From positions 123,664 through 187,663 of the IMG/VR virus record IMGVR_UViG_3300023174_002543: DNA of 64,000 nucleotides, one strand, 5' to 3'. Of this stretch, positions 12,001 through 19,326 are shown one piece after another. The notes beneath the pieces are model-generated. The model was not told the DNA's origin. It ran no database searches and saw only the letters and a list, made by a program, of their open reading frames with translations. This DNA is from a virus. Made by a program: the position numbers and the translations under genes. Every line of letters begins with the position of its first letter. Positions within the stretch are counted from its first letter, which is position 1.

Positions 12001-14747
12001 CATGGTATCATGTGGCATTTACTAGACAATCAAATACTCTTAAATCATATTTAAATGGTGCCTTGGCAATGACGGATACAGATTCTGGAAATTATACTAG
12101 TTTAAACGGTATTCGCATTGGTGCAAATAGAAGTAACAACGTAGGATTCCCCGGATATATCAATAATTTACGTATAATTAAAGGTACTGTGGTCTATACT
12201 GGTAACTTTGCTGTACCTACAACTGCATTAGGAATTATACAAAATTCAAGTACTAACATTTCTGCATTAACTGGCAGTGAAACAATATTATTATCTGTAC
12301 AATCTAGTACAATTACTGATAATTCTCTTACTGGCTTTACTATAACTAATAATAGTGCTGTTACAACGACCAATAGTGTACGACCTAGTCTTTTAATAGC
12401 AGTTACTAATGGAAGTAGTGTATACTTCACGGGTAGTACTCGATATGTAAGAGCACCAAGTAACGCAGTATTTACATTTGGTACAGGTGACTTTACTATT
12501 GAAGGTTGGGTATACTTAAATGCTGCCGCAACCAGTGGTACATTATATGATGGTAGAACAGGTGCTTCAACCACAAGCCCTCAAATTTATATTGCATCAA
12601 ATGTAGTAAATTATGCAGTTGCAGGTTCTAGCGTAATTACTGGTGCAACATTAAGTACAATAACTTGGTATCATATTGCTGTAGTTAAAATTTCTGGTAT
12701 CACTAAGCTATATGTTAATGGCACACAATCAGGTAGTACATATACCGATAGTAATGATTATGTAATTGGTAGTCCATTCATTGGTACAGGTTTTGGTAGT
12801 AGTAATCCATTAAATGGATTTATATCTAATCTACGTGTAGTTAAGGGCGTCGGTGTCTATCCTAATAATTTTAATACTTCTTCATTACCGTTTAATTCTA
12901 CTCAAGTATCAGTGAGCGGTTCTGGTGTTAACACAATTACGGGTACATCGGTTTCACTATTAACCGCGCAAAATGCAACTATTGTTGATAACAGTACATT
13001 TGCAGTTACCATTACAAACGTTGGTACAGTTGTTCCTGCAGTGGCATTTGGATTGTTCAATAACTCAGGTGTTTCGTTATTAACTGCACAAAATAGTACA
13101 TTTGTTGATAATAGCGTTAACGGTGTTACAATTACAAATACTGTATCACCTGCAGTGACTACTCAACAGTTATATGGGTTGTTTGGAACCAGCTTGACTA
13201 CCCTATTGGCACTACAAAATAGTAACAGTCTAACTATAGAAGCAAGTGTGAATGCCCTTGCGGTGTCAGTGAGTGGTGTAGCAATAATGGAAAAATCATT
13301 TAGTGCAATTGGCGGATATGTAGTACCTTCATTGTTAACTGCACAATCAGGAAATACCATAGACAATAGCGTAAACTCATCAATATTCACTATTACAAAT
13401 AATTATGCTTTATACCAAACAACTGTAACACCATATGGTGCATTAACACCGGTAGCATTATTAACTGCACAGGGTAACGTGTTACTAAGTGACGCATCTG
13501 GGTACCACTCAAATGTCAATCCAGTAGTTGCTGCATCCATAATGTCGAATACGGCTAACGTAACTATTAACACAACGCATGGGCCATTCAATAATGATGT
13601 TCCATTATTAACATTCCAAAATGCATTGGTAACCGACTATGGCAATAACAGAACACAAATGACCACAGTTGGTTCGGGTATAGCACCAACCGATGCAAGT
13701 CCATTCAGTAGTAAATCATTGACAAGTTTCTTAGTACCATATGGTTATAATGATATTAGTATTAGTAATACTGCAACTACGGGTAACACATATCTTCTTA
13801 ATAATGCAAATATTGCATCAGCGAGCACATTACTAAATCCGTTTGTCATCCCAACTAGTGCAGTAACTGTTTTAGCACTACAAACTAGTAATATTCTAAT
13901 AGAATCTAGTATTAATAACGGAACATTTACTACTGCAAATACTACACCTACAAGCAATGCGTTTAGTCCATTCGGTACATATTATAGCAATGGAATGATT
14001 ACATTGAACGTTAGTGGTACTACGTATGCCAATCTTAATGTTACCAGTTCAACACCGGCGCCTAGCAGTACAAGTAATTATTCAATTGCAATATCATCAA
14101 CTTCAAATATTGGAAATAGAGAGGTATCAGGTGGTGCTATTACTCAAGGAGCAGGATCTTTGGGATATGGATTTAGTTATGCTAATGCAAACATAGTAAT
14201 TGCTGATGTTGCAAACAGTAACTTGGCAGAGTCATTTGGTAATGCTAACATAGCAACTGCAAATTATCGCATATCTTATGACGGTGCTATAACTATTAGC
14301 ACTGGGTACGGATTGCCCAATGTAGGGAATCTCACACTTAATATACTAGATAGTGCAAACATTACTTTGGATGAATCGCGGGCTAATGCAAATATAGCAA
14401 ATACTAATTACTTTAAGTCCTATGACGATGTTCTTGACAGTACAGGTTTTGGTCTACCTAATATAGGTCCAAGTAATGTAACACTATTCATTAGTAATGT
14501 AGCAGGTAGTAACTTGGCTGAAACATTAATAAGTAATAATTTAGGTAATGCTAATTATTATCGTCAATCAGACACTATACTATCTTCTCAGGCTGTTTCA
14601 AGTTATATACCCACACCGGTTGGTGGTGTAATATTGTTAATAACATATTCATATACTGACGGTGTTCCTATTGTAGCAGCAAACGTACAAAGTGGAAGTG
14701 GAAGTGGAACATTTGCTGCCAATACACAGATTTGGACACAGACTTAA
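1..14747 (+). CDS. giant LamG-repeat virion/adhesin protein (5' end outside window)
   Basis: The open frame runs in from the window edge (the codon before the first GTG is sense), so the N-terminus is missing; 4913 residues are visible. I count 20 copies of a LamG/concanavalin-A-like (Laminin_G_3-type) jelly roll. Each has a FTIEGWIY-like strand, a W(T/Y)H(I/V)A(V/I)R turn and a YVNG strand, followed by a linker of the type GYISNLRIVKG.ALYTGNF.PPT.PLT. The period is about 200-250 residues. Spacer segments carry degenerate LL..QSS..VDNS..TITNTG units. The last ~500 residues lack LamG and are rich in N, A, S and T. Composition is Thr/Ser/Asn/Gly-rich with almost no Cys, typical of extracellular beta proteins. 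LamG folds usually bind glycans, so a host-binding tail fibre or capsid decoration is likely. An Asn/Thr-rich fibre-like protein also lies at 61.2-62.8 kb. Confidence 0.9.
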   Translation, partial: SVAKQNTWTHVAITRTNGVVYLFVNGYRVASSLAKTTLWGGTDTLNIGRYQPSGNQYFVGYITNVRFVYGTSGIYTSNPLTPPYTTPLTAVTGTTLLLLQSTLTKDNSANNVTVTNNNVILSTYTNPYTTMKLPFLLSAQNGYGINAGTVVRDNSIFNTSLQSTSTSYVTYMAAVSPFGVTPTLLVGQSAMQRDESINSLVPQTITTTATIMPYVTPFSGNAVAFNGSTSYITGTNLYNSLGGDFTIEFFMMAGPQTATVGGLLLGRNISWSTTNNNYYIMCSSPGGVGKNSLQTIQIYNPLISITSPVYLGLTSVCDSKWHHIAIVRINGIVKIYIDGVLDTSPFSSFANTGIWDYSNYTIGSNPNDAGSTVAQLAYNGMLSNLRIINGTGIYTGTFTPPTNNLTTSQSSRTNVVQYTSTTPSSTGYSLQFNSATGSYLTTTYSPVLSLGTNDYTIEFWHFLSGKSAANQPCLFSNANSSSAGVLNMYAGHASANVLKYQLAFNTQSVIATYITMQSVSNIIYGKWTHIALVRRSGVVYLYINGTLDSTSGLGNYSVYSSQWYIGNDVTNSALGYISGFISNFRVTNGLAVYTGNFTVPTSALTTTQSSGTNIAAITNTSLANGGAISIVASGSQYINTTMVLTTATTNMTVEAWVNFTLFPTSNTWIGGTATIFSTSGNSYSSGIHFVLGSTNIYVVITNTVYGGYAHNMVAGTWYHLAYVINNGVVTFFINGISVGSISGIPVTFGAPSYSVIGASDTSGSYGIGSIGGGSVGYISNLRVLKATALYTGNFVPSTSPLTNTQSAVTNISAITGTNTSLLLQSSATTDASANAFTLTVGGSPSVNTSVFPKFTVTNASSAYFQSNGITTQYASLRAPTATSILGTGTFTVECWIYPIPFLAATSAYQVIIDNDTASGLNAFSINPNGTIFYGLTLSTVLGTTSSLYTVKFNAWNHLALVRNVTPASSIATIYINGVAGYAGTDTTSYNGGIVRIGTQRSGITFPYTGYISNLRIVNGVAVYTSNFTTPTAPLTVTQSANINGNPSTALAINTYAGNFNGTSQYLTVPTSATANVIPLILGNSNFTIECWIYPLTSSQSTWFIDFRPTIEGAYPALGLTSGTIYYFVNSATKITGSVAGLYQWTHVAVVRNTNITTLYINGAGVGSFTDTTTYLLNQNVSPPVIGTYGVTRGGTGFVGYISNVRIVNGTSVYNSAFTPPTTQLTATQNAGTNISPIGSLITTNGYYSNFFNGSTSQYLSVPGQALVFGTLPFTVEVWIYTTSQNGPAIIDNMISTSGSYSIGQWYFALTTTTGYPVFYYATGVSTLVTITSAISAPIGQWTHLAAVRTGTGTNGFTIYVNGLVGVTTTISASIGAFNTTTSNTIGLMTSPRNAPVAGFLSNVRVTTGLGVYTGVFSPQFTPLTNTQSIVTSTQSSLLALRTTSIIDESTNAFTLTSVGSPATSGSVTPFVTTNGYSVLFTPNQFLAAAPLSSIYQVFTGDFTVEFWAYCTNSSTVNCLFMNYNGTSDISFYMGFTPVAGQLSYGGYNTYTTLSAAATSVLFNVWTHIAYVRINSVETVYFNGVSVSTSTRTLNFATGTLYVGINPAIGQYFSGYMSNFRVIKGLGVYTGNFTPSTTPLTTTQSSSTNIQAITGTAPANGNSVNFNGSSYLNTTGNSQLEFGNNTYTIEFWFYLTSVSVYQHLYDLRGSGPNNIASYVYCQTNGSIYYGIGSNTTVIPGSSTAVAVQTWYHLAIVRTSQSTNGVTMYLNGINVGVGTDANTHLQYGLRLGAASPSATAFATGYMSNFRILIDTALYTSNFAMPNNTLTAITNTRVLALQNSTTTDASANNFTFTATGTVTLTTTISPYIYTTNWLIMQNSPTTDASIYNSTPSNSGGAVISIRSPFIVTNGYSTQFTGSSQYIQAPSDAAFTFGTNDFTIEGWIYLSTNTSTGTLYDGRTATNSLSPVIYIDSNRVYYAVGSTIVITGSFIASATWYHIAISRFSGSTSLYVNGLQTSNIYADTNNYVIGAPYIGTGYNSSNPLTGYISNIRVVKTALYNNSFIQSTVPLVATVGGNISAISALTATNGYYASAFGGANGLSISTVSAIYALGTTYTIEMWHYRMSNTSAGSFTSALILVGTTNLGTACTGFLLTYNTSGVINFFDSSNATVINYANATTNIPLYTWTHIAVVRNSTTTVTLYVNGVSVATGTSSATQATNSSVFIGGDTANQGRFTGYISNLRIVKGVAVYTGAFTTPTGPLSTIQSSGTNISALVGTETSLLTCRSSTIVDNSTNSATNTITNTGIVGTAIAIGLFGNNSGVVLLTSQSSTIVDNSVYAAPMTNTGSVLIQPVINLYANKGATQLLALQTNNNVTLDTSINAYALVNNGTTTTLPAAGLFGTAVVNLLALQSSLTTDAGYYATTLTPSGLVQFDALSPYAALNGNSIFFNGDNQYIQAPSNAAFTFGTGDFTIEGWIYLIGNTKTGTLYDGRTGLTTVSPQVYINNNIVYYAVANVNRITGPTINIATWYHIAVVRISGITELFVNGNQFGIDYIDTNNYVIGSPLIGQGYNNSNSLIGYISNVRVVKGTGVYVSRFITPITTLTNTQASSTNTKALVALPTSGYYSGYFGSTTQAYCVVTTPTTMLTLSGSAFTIEAWVYFTDWGNVVSLVYGAGFFSTGNSAGFNIVFAGTVSSYTGVTIYAASGTVNNLFPYAFQLGTWYHVAVTRTINGLYNAFVNGTNIGNYTSTSTWVDPTSQSIALSYSPSAYYFSGFISNLRITMGQAIYIGTYASFTPSTNILTTTQSANTNGSPSLAIAQSTSAGYYNLGFVGNASQYLTLSGAGHVFGINPFTIECWVYAISFATNMPIIDNFTSNTAGSYIIGSWRLYLSATSGVPTFIYATSVSATSAFSTLIGPSLKSWTHIAVVRTSASVGGFNIYINGVSGQANTLSQSIGAVNSNTQIGAGKDGYPFNGYITNIRLTNGVALYTNLFVPQTTPFTAIQTAQTPVISSLLALQNSVTTDASANTFTLTATGSPTVSSTVVPYMPVTNGYSVYFNGSSYVSLTTQTAFGLGTGDFTIEVWIYPTLNPANGIGAIADFRTGATATATSIRINNARQLLFYDGPQNNDAIFTNTTVALNQWSHIAYTRIGNLVTGYINGVVAGSVAVTSNLGSTQPIWIGNNQTAGYNFNGYMSNFRLVKGLAVYTGAFTPPTSPLATTQSSGTNIVALPGGSTTFYNSFNGTSQYLTTPNNTAFSLSGGSYTIELWAYWNNISGEQVIIERFTAASGPGYTLYKTGGHQIQLYGSATVVTSTSTLVAGTWYHIAISYNGTNTRVFINGTQEATATLNITDSASPLVIGSRNSGASAFFNGYISNIRIVKGVAVYTGNFTVPTAPLTATQSSGTNISAITAGQTVLLTCQSSLIVDNSASLVTFTNPLGVTTTPTSLTPVYVQLLMLQNSVNNDASVNSFNAGITGTPTVNTTNMTYMPFVNTNGRSVRFTGSTQYINAPSNAVYTFGTGDFTIEGYIYLASGTSGTLFDNRTGATTVSPQIYITASTINYAVSGTSVIVSPTIFSSTWYHVAVVRISGVTILYVNGIQAGVSYTDSNDYVIGSPFIGTGFGSSNPLNGYISNLRVVNGTGLYTNTFVVPTIPLTANAVSSVITNLPAPITSNGYYATAYSGLTSQYLSVPGTPFVFSTNAFTVECWVYINSLAAQQTLVDNFVTGPSGSFTPNQWQLYITTSGTVAFNYATNASTVLTPTTTTTVSLGVWTHIAVVRTSTSTNGFVIYINGIAGVIGTVSFGLGVNVTSSIGIQTYSKTLPMTGFISNLRITNLAVYTGTFTPQTSPLSLTQVGGSSTNAITGTQTSLLVLQNTVTTDASTNNLTLTATGNPVISLVISPYPTSVANNYSASFNGTTTQYLITSAQTSSTYFGTGDFTIEAWVYLTSTPSQNASITCVNADWQISWNVSGFCFMPDGSVRKVNTNNLAAISNNTWYHVAFTRQSNTLKSYLNGALAMTDTDSGNYTSLNGIRIGANRSNNVGFPGYINNLRIIKGTVVYTGNFAVPTTALGIIQNSSTNISALTGSETILLSVQSSTITDNSLTGFTITNNSAVTTTNSVRPSLLIAVTNGSSVYFTGSTRYVRAPSNAVFTFGTGDFTIEGWVYLNAAATSGTLYDGRTGASTTSPQIYIASNVVNYAVAGSSVITGATLSTITWYHIAVVKISGITKLYVNGTQSGSTYTDSNDYVIGSPFIGTGFGSSNPLNGFISNLRVVKGVGVYPNNFNTSSLPFNSTQVSVSGSGVNTITGTSVSLLTAQNATIVDNSTFAVTITNVGTVVPAVAFGLFNNSGVSLLTAQNSTFVDNSVNGVTITNTVSPAVTTQQLYGLFGTSLTTLLALQNSNSLTIEASVNALAVSVSGVAIMEKSFSAIGGYVVPSLLTAQSGNTIDNSVNSSIFTITNNYALYQTTVTPYGALTPVALLTAQGNVLLSDASGYHSNVNPVVAASIMSNTANVTINTTHGPFNNDVPLLTFQNALVTDYGNNRTQMTTVGSGIAPTDASPFSSKSLTSFLVPYGYNDISISNTATTGNTYLLNNANIASASTLLNPFVIPTSAVTVLALQTSNILIESSINNGTFTTANTTPTSNAFSPFGTYYSNGMITLNVSGTTYANLNVTSSTPAPSSTSNYSIAISSTSNIGNREVSGGAITQGAGSLGYGFSYANANIVIADVANSNLAESFGNANIATANYRISYDGAITISTGYGLPNVGNLTLNILDSANITLDESRANANIANTNYFKSYDDVLDSTGFGLPNIGPSNVTLFISNVAGSNLAETLISNNLGNANYYRQSDTILSSQAVSSYIPTPVGGVILLITYSYTDGVPIVAANVQSGSGSGTFAANTQIWTQT

Positions 14748-14786
14748 TAAATTATCTAGTAATCATAGTTTGATAAGTACATTGCA

Positions 14787-15224
14787 ATGAATGTATTCCA
14801 ATTAAATTATGATTCTAGGTTACGTAGTTGGTACGAACTTAGAACTGCGGTCGAATCACTAGATACCAAAAATAAATGCATAGAAATTGATAAATGGTGG
14901 CAAAAAGCCCCATTAGTAAACCATTACCTGCATATACTAGATGTTGAAACATGGCCAGGTCCTTGGGATCTTTTGGTAGAAAATACCTATTGTACGGTTG
15001 CAAGAGCACTAGGAATATGTTATACTCTATCACTTGTAGGAATAACTGACATAAAAATGGTAGAAGCAACAGATAAAATGGGTGAAGATGTAGTATTAGT
15101 CCTAGTTGACAACGCAAAATATGTACTTAATTACTGGCCCGATACGGTCATAAGTAATACTCAAGCAGATTTTACCATAAAACGTAATATAAACATTACA
15201 CACTTAGACAAAAAACTACAATAA
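14787..15224 (+). CDS. hypothetical protein, 145 aa
   Basis: Starts at an ATG 39 bases after the giant adhesin stop and ends 10 bases before nrdA. Trp-rich N-terminal half (KWWQKAP, ETWPGPWD) and a hydrophobic segment around residues 70-90 (TYCTVARALGICYTLSLV). The family is not recognised. Spacing suggests co-transcription with nrdA. No strong Shine-Dalgarno is visible. Confidence 0.75.
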   Translation: MNVFQLNYDSRLRSWYELRTAVESLDTKNKCIEIDKWWQKAPLVNHYLHILDVETWPGPWDLLVENTYCTVARALGICYTLSLVGITDIKMVEATDKMGEDVVLVLVDNAKYVLNYWPDTVISNTQADFTIKRNINITHLDKKLQ

Positions 15225-15234
15225 GGCATAACAG

Positions 15235-17568
15235 ATGAACAACATAAATGTCGTTAAGCGTAATGGAGAAACTGTTCCATTAGACATATCAAAAATTCAA
15301 AGACAAGTGGCATATGATTGCAAGGGTATAGACAACGTAAGCCCAAGTATGATAGAGATTAAATCACAAATAGAATTACACGACGGTATAAGTACTAAAA
15401 CAATTGATGAACTATTGCTTAAAGCAATGGTCAATTTAATTGATGAAACGGAAAACTCAGACATTAATAATGTCAATTATCAATATGTAGCAGGACGCCA
15501 AAAAGTATCTATGCTACGTAAAGAAGTATATGGTCAATATGAACCACCCAAACTTTATGAAATAGTTAAAAAGAATACTGAATTGGGAATGTATACGACA
15601 GAATTATTAGATTGGTATACGGAAGATGAATGGAATATTATTGATTTGTTCATCGACCATTCCAAAGATGAAAATTACACATATGCCGCCATTGCACAAT
15701 TATGCGAAAAATATCTAGTGCAAAATCGTGCCACTAGTAAAATATTCGAGACCCCTCAAGTACGTTATGCAATAGCAGCCGCCACTGCGTTCCACAATGA
15801 ACCCAAAGAAAAGAGATTAAAATATGTTAAAGAATATTACGAATGTGCCAGTGATGGCCAGTTTACTCTTGCTACTCCTGTGCTGGCCGGCCTTGGTACT
15901 ACTACAAAACAATTTAGTAGTTGCGTACTTATTAGTAGTGATGATACTTTGGATAGCATCTTTGCCGCCGGTGAAATGATGGCCAAGTATGCTAGTAAAC
16001 GTGCTGGCATAGGATTAGAAATAGGTCGTATTAGACCACTTGGTGCACCTATTCGTGGCGGAGAGATTAAACATACAGGTATGATTCCATTTTTAAAGAA
16101 ATGGTTTAGTGACCTACGTAGTTGCAGTCAGGGCGGAATACGTAATGCATCATGCACAGTTACATTCCCTATCTGGCATGCACAGTTTGAAGATTTAATC
16201 GTACTAAAGAACAATCAGGGTACAGAAGAAACACGTGTACGTCAAATGGATTACAGCGTTGTAATCAATAAAATGTTCTTTAACCGTTTCAAAAACAATG
16301 AGAACATTACGTTATTTGATCCGGCTGAAGTACCTGACTTATATGAAGCATATTATAGAGATAGTGCCGAGTTTGAAAAACTTTATAAAATGTATGAAAC
16401 TAAACGTGGCATCACTAAAAAAGTGTTACCAGCAGTTGAAATATTTAAAAATGGTATACTAAAAGAACGTACCGATACGGGTCGTATCTATCTAGTATTC
16501 ATTGACAACGTAATTAATCAAGGTCCGTTTGATACAAAACTTGACCCGATTTATCAGAGTAACTTATGCCAAGAAATACTATTACCTACTAAACCCTTTC
16601 AACGCATTGAAGACGAGGCAGGGCGTATTGCACTATGTACATTAGGCAGTATTAACTGGGGTGCATTTAAATCAGCCCAAGATATGCGTAAAAGTTGTAG
16701 AGTATTAGTTAGAAGTTTAAGTAATCTCCTTAGCTATCAAGATTTCCTTTCAATACAAAGTAAATTAGCTAACTTAGACTTTGAGCCTCTTGGTGTAGGC
16801 GTTACAAATTTAGCATATTGGCATGCAAAGCGTGGATTCAAATACGGAGAGTCAATCGCACTAAGTGAAGTTAAACGTTGGATGGAACATCAAGCATTTT
16901 ACTTAACAGAAGCCAGTGTAGAATTAGCCCAAGAACGTGGTGCATGTAAACGTAGCCAACATACATTCTACGGACAGGGCATCTTCCCTTGGGAACGTAG
17001 GGCAGAGGGTGTTAATGAATTAACTGACTTTACTCCTAGTACTAATTTAGATTGGGAAACACTTCGCCAAAATCTATTGCGTTATGGTATCAGAAATGCT
17101 ACGCTAATGGCTGTGGCACCGGTCGAATCCAGCTCAGTTGTGTTAAACTCCACCAACGGAATTGAAATGCCGATGGAATTGATTTCTGTGAAGGAATCAA
17201 AAGCTGGATCGTTTGTACAAGTTGTGCCAGAGTACAAACGTTTAAAGAATCGCTATCAATTGATGTGGGATCAAAAGGATTGTATTGAATACTTAAAGAC
17301 TTCGGCAGTTTTAGCAGTATACATTGACCAATCACTAAGTACTAATACGTTTTACAATCCTGCATATTTTGAAGGTGGTAAAGTTCCTGCAACATTGATT
17401 ACAAAGAATTTAATGTTGGCATATAAATGGGGATTAAAAACAATTTATTACAGCCTAATCAACAAGATGGGCAGTAAAGCGGGATTAACTGAAACTGACA
17501 ATGTAGTTCAGTTTCCATTACAACTTGATGAGTTGGATGAAGAAAACTGTGAGGCATGTGTATTGTAA
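15235..17568 (+). CDS. nrdA: ribonucleoside-diphosphate reductase, alpha subunit (class Ia)
   Basis: 777 aa, the usual length of phage NrdA. It reduces ribonucleoside diphosphates to deoxy forms for phage DNA synthesis, together with NrdB encoded just downstream. Residues 1-95 form an ATP-cone regulatory domain (VVKRNGETVPLDISKI). Catalytic landmarks are visible: the redox Cys in FSSC (about residue 230), the radical Cys and Glu in NLCQEI (about 445-447), the second redox Cys in LCTLGS (about 468), and a C-terminal CEACVL tail whose two cysteines (772, 775) would be re-reduced by a thioredoxin or glutaredoxin. A glutaredoxin gene lies at 20665. No intron or intein interrupts it. Confidence 0.97.
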   Translation: MNNINVVKRNGETVPLDISKIQRQVAYDCKGIDNVSPSMIEIKSQIELHDGISTKTIDELLLKAMVNLIDETENSDINNVNYQYVAGRQKVSMLRKEVYGQYEPPKLYEIVKKNTELGMYTTELLDWYTEDEWNIIDLFIDHSKDENYTYAAIAQLCEKYLVQNRATSKIFETPQVRYAIAAATAFHNEPKEKRLKYVKEYYECASDGQFTLATPVLAGLGTTTKQFSSCVLISSDDTLDSIFAAGEMMAKYASKRAGIGLEIGRIRPLGAPIRGGEIKHTGMIPFLKKWFSDLRSCSQGGIRNASCTVTFPIWHAQFEDLIVLKNNQGTEETRVRQMDYSVVINKMFFNRFKNNENITLFDPAEVPDLYEAYYRDSAEFEKLYKMYETKRGITKKVLPAVEIFKNGILKERTDTGRIYLVFIDNVINQGPFDTKLDPIYQSNLCQEILLPTKPFQRIEDEAGRIALCTLGSINWGAFKSAQDMRKSCRVLVRSLSNLLSYQDFLSIQSKLANLDFEPLGVGVTNLAYWHAKRGFKYGESIALSEVKRWMEHQAFYLTEASVELAQERGACKRSQHTFYGQGIFPWERRAEGVNELTDFTPSTNLDWETLRQNLLRYGIRNATLMAVAPVESSSVVLNSTNGIEMPMELISVKESKAGSFVQVVPEYKRLKNRYQLMWDQKDCIEYLKTSAVLAVYIDQSLSTNTFYNPAYFEGGKVPATLITKNLMLAYKWGLKTIYYSLINKMGSKAGLTETDNVVQFPLQLDELDEENCEACVL

Positions 17569-17795
17569 TGTTAGTAGAATTTAATGATGAACTGTTAACT
17601 TTAACTAATGAAGAAAAGTTAAAAATATTATTAGCCTATCATAATCTCCCAATGGATTGCAAGATAGATAAAGAAGATATACCTATGATTATAATGGCGC
17701 TTAATCAAGATGACGTTGAAAGTGTTAAAGTAGATGATGAGGGCGCAATAGAAATAGAATATTCCGGAAACGAATGGCAGAATCAATATGAGTAA
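17568..17795 (+). CDS. small acidic hypothetical protein between nrdA and nrdB
   Basis: 75 aa from the ATG that overlaps the nrdA stop (TAATG). An in-frame ATG 12 bases upstream lies inside nrdA and is less likely. Strongly acidic C-terminal half (QDDVESVKVDDEGAIEIEYSG). The 3' end overlaps the nrdB start by 8 bases, so it is translationally coupled in the nrd operon. Function not recognised; the position hints at a reductase-associated role, but this is inference. Confidence 0.8.
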   Translation: MLVEFNDELLTLTNEEKLKILLAYHNLPMDCKIDKEDIPMIIMALNQDDVESVKVDDEGAIEIEYSGNEWQNQYE

Positions 17796-18888
17796 AAAAC
17801 AATATAATTTAAGTAAACAGACAAATTACCTACATCGCACTATGTTTCTTGACCCAGAAGGTCCTGTAACCGTACAGCGATTTGAAGAAGTCAAGTACCC
17901 AAGACTTGCCAAATATGAAGAAACTGCACGTGGCTTCTTTTGGGTACCGGAAGAAATTAGTTTAACTAAAGATAAGATTGACCACAAAGATAGTAGCGAT
18001 GCAATTAAGCATATCTTTACTAGCAACTTGTTAAGACAAACTGCGCTTGATAGTATTCAGGGTCGTGCACCAAGTCAAGTATTCAGTCCAGTCATCAGTA
18101 TCCCTGAATTAGAAGCACTAGTAAGTAACTGGAGTTTCTTTGAGACTAATATACACTCAAAATCTTACAGTCATATTATTCGTAATGTTTATGGTGTACC
18201 TAAAGAAGAATTCAATAAAATTCACGATACAAAAGAAATAGTTGAAATGGCAAGTAACGTAGGAGACTACTATGAAAAGTTACACCAATTAAATTGCTTC
18301 AAAGAAACAGGCACAGAAGTTACTGAGAGTCACCACATTAAAGCAATATGGATGGCATTGAATGCTAGTTATGCACTAGAAGCACTACGCTTCATGGTAA
18401 GTTTTGCAACAAGTCTTGCTATGGTAGAGAACAAGATTTACATTGGTAACGGAAACATTATCAGTTTGATTTTACAAGACGAATTGTTGCATACAGAATG
18501 GACAGCATGGTTAATCAATAACGTAGTTAAAGATGACCCAAGATTTGTTATTGCTAAACAGCAATGTGAACGTGAAGTTTATCAATTGTATATGGATGTT
18601 ATACGTGAAGAAAAAGAATGGGCACAATACTTATTCAGTAAGGGTGTTGTAATTGGATTGAACGCTGATATACTAAGTGATTTTGTAGACTATACTGCAT
18701 TTACTAGATTAAAAGATATTGGAATCAAATATAACGAGAATCATCCTAAGCATTCACCTATTCCATGGTTTAACAAACACGTAAACATTAATAAGAAACA
18801 AAGTGCATTACAAGAAACCGAATCAACTAATTATGTGGTGGGTGTAATGTCAGATAGTGTATCATATGAGGAGTTACCGACACTATGA
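17788..18888 (+). CDS. nrdB: ribonucleoside-diphosphate reductase, beta subunit
   Basis: 366 aa, normal for NrdB, the ferritin-like di-iron subunit that houses the tyrosyl radical needed by NrdA. Helix motifs with iron-ligand residues are visible: WSFFETNIHSKSYSHI (E..H), TEVTESHHIKAIW and LQDELLHTEWTAW (E..H). The final residues are acidic with a short C-terminal tail (SDSVSYEELPTL), the part that normally docks into NrdA. Overlaps the next gene by 4 bases (ATGA). Confidence 0.96.
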   Translation: MSKKQYNLSKQTNYLHRTMFLDPEGPVTVQRFEEVKYPRLAKYEETARGFFWVPEEISLTKDKIDHKDSSDAIKHIFTSNLLRQTALDSIQGRAPSQVFSPVISIPELEALVSNWSFFETNIHSKSYSHIIRNVYGVPKEEFNKIHDTKEIVEMASNVGDYYEKLHQLNCFKETGTEVTESHHIKAIWMALNASYALEALRFMVSFATSLAMVENKIYIGNGNIISLILQDELLHTEWTAWLINNVVKDDPRFVIAKQQCEREVYQLYMDVIREEKEWAQYLFSKGVVIGLNADILSDFVDYTAFTRLKDIGIKYNENHPKHSPIPWFNKHVNINKKQSALQETESTNYVVGVMSDSVSYEELPTL

Positions 18889-19322
18889 TAGAAAAAGATA
18901 TTAGAAACACAATAAACATGATTGACGAAAATACTGCCTTTCATGAAGATCCAGTAGTCACTTTTGCTAGTTTAGCGCACGACCAATGGCGTAAGAACTA
19001 TGACCCCACTGGTACAAAACCTAGAATTAAAAAGAATAGTGATGGGAGTGAGGGTGATATAAATCAACCTTTTAATAAAATTCATTCTGATTGGCAAAAA
19101 GAAAACTTAGCCGCCGGAGAAGCAGCTTTAGACGCAGTTAAAAAATTCCCAGATGATGATGAAAAAGCCGCTGAGTTTATTCACATTCAATGGATGAGAC
19201 GTAATCCTAAGGCAGACTACAATGCGGCACAACATGTTCCATATAATGAATTATCTTATGAAGAAAAAGAAAAAGACAGATTACATGTCATAGTGATGAG
19301 AAAAATAATAGGAGTGTTATAA
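18885..19322 (+). CDS. RyR-domain-like protein
   Basis: 145 aa, overlapping the nrdB stop by ATGA. The central part (LAHDQWRKNYDPTGTKPR, then DINQPFNKIHSDWQKENL) and the C-terminal VPYNELSYEEKEKDR followed by MRKI resemble the RyR (ryanodine receptor) domain, whose bacterial and phage versions end in a similar VPY.EL...EK..DR block. The family is thought to bind nucleotide-type ligands, but the phage role is unknown. Coupling to nrdAB suggests an early nucleotide-metabolism context. A short peptide at 20238 echoes this C-terminus. Confidence 0.7.
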   Translation: MIEKDIRNTINMIDENTAFHEDPVVTFASLAHDQWRKNYDPTGTKPRIKKNSDGSEGDINQPFNKIHSDWQKENLAAGEAALDAVKKFPDDDEKAAEFIHIQWMRRNPKADYNAAQHVPYNELSYEEKEKDRLHVIVMRKIIGVL

Positions 19323-19326
19323 AGAA

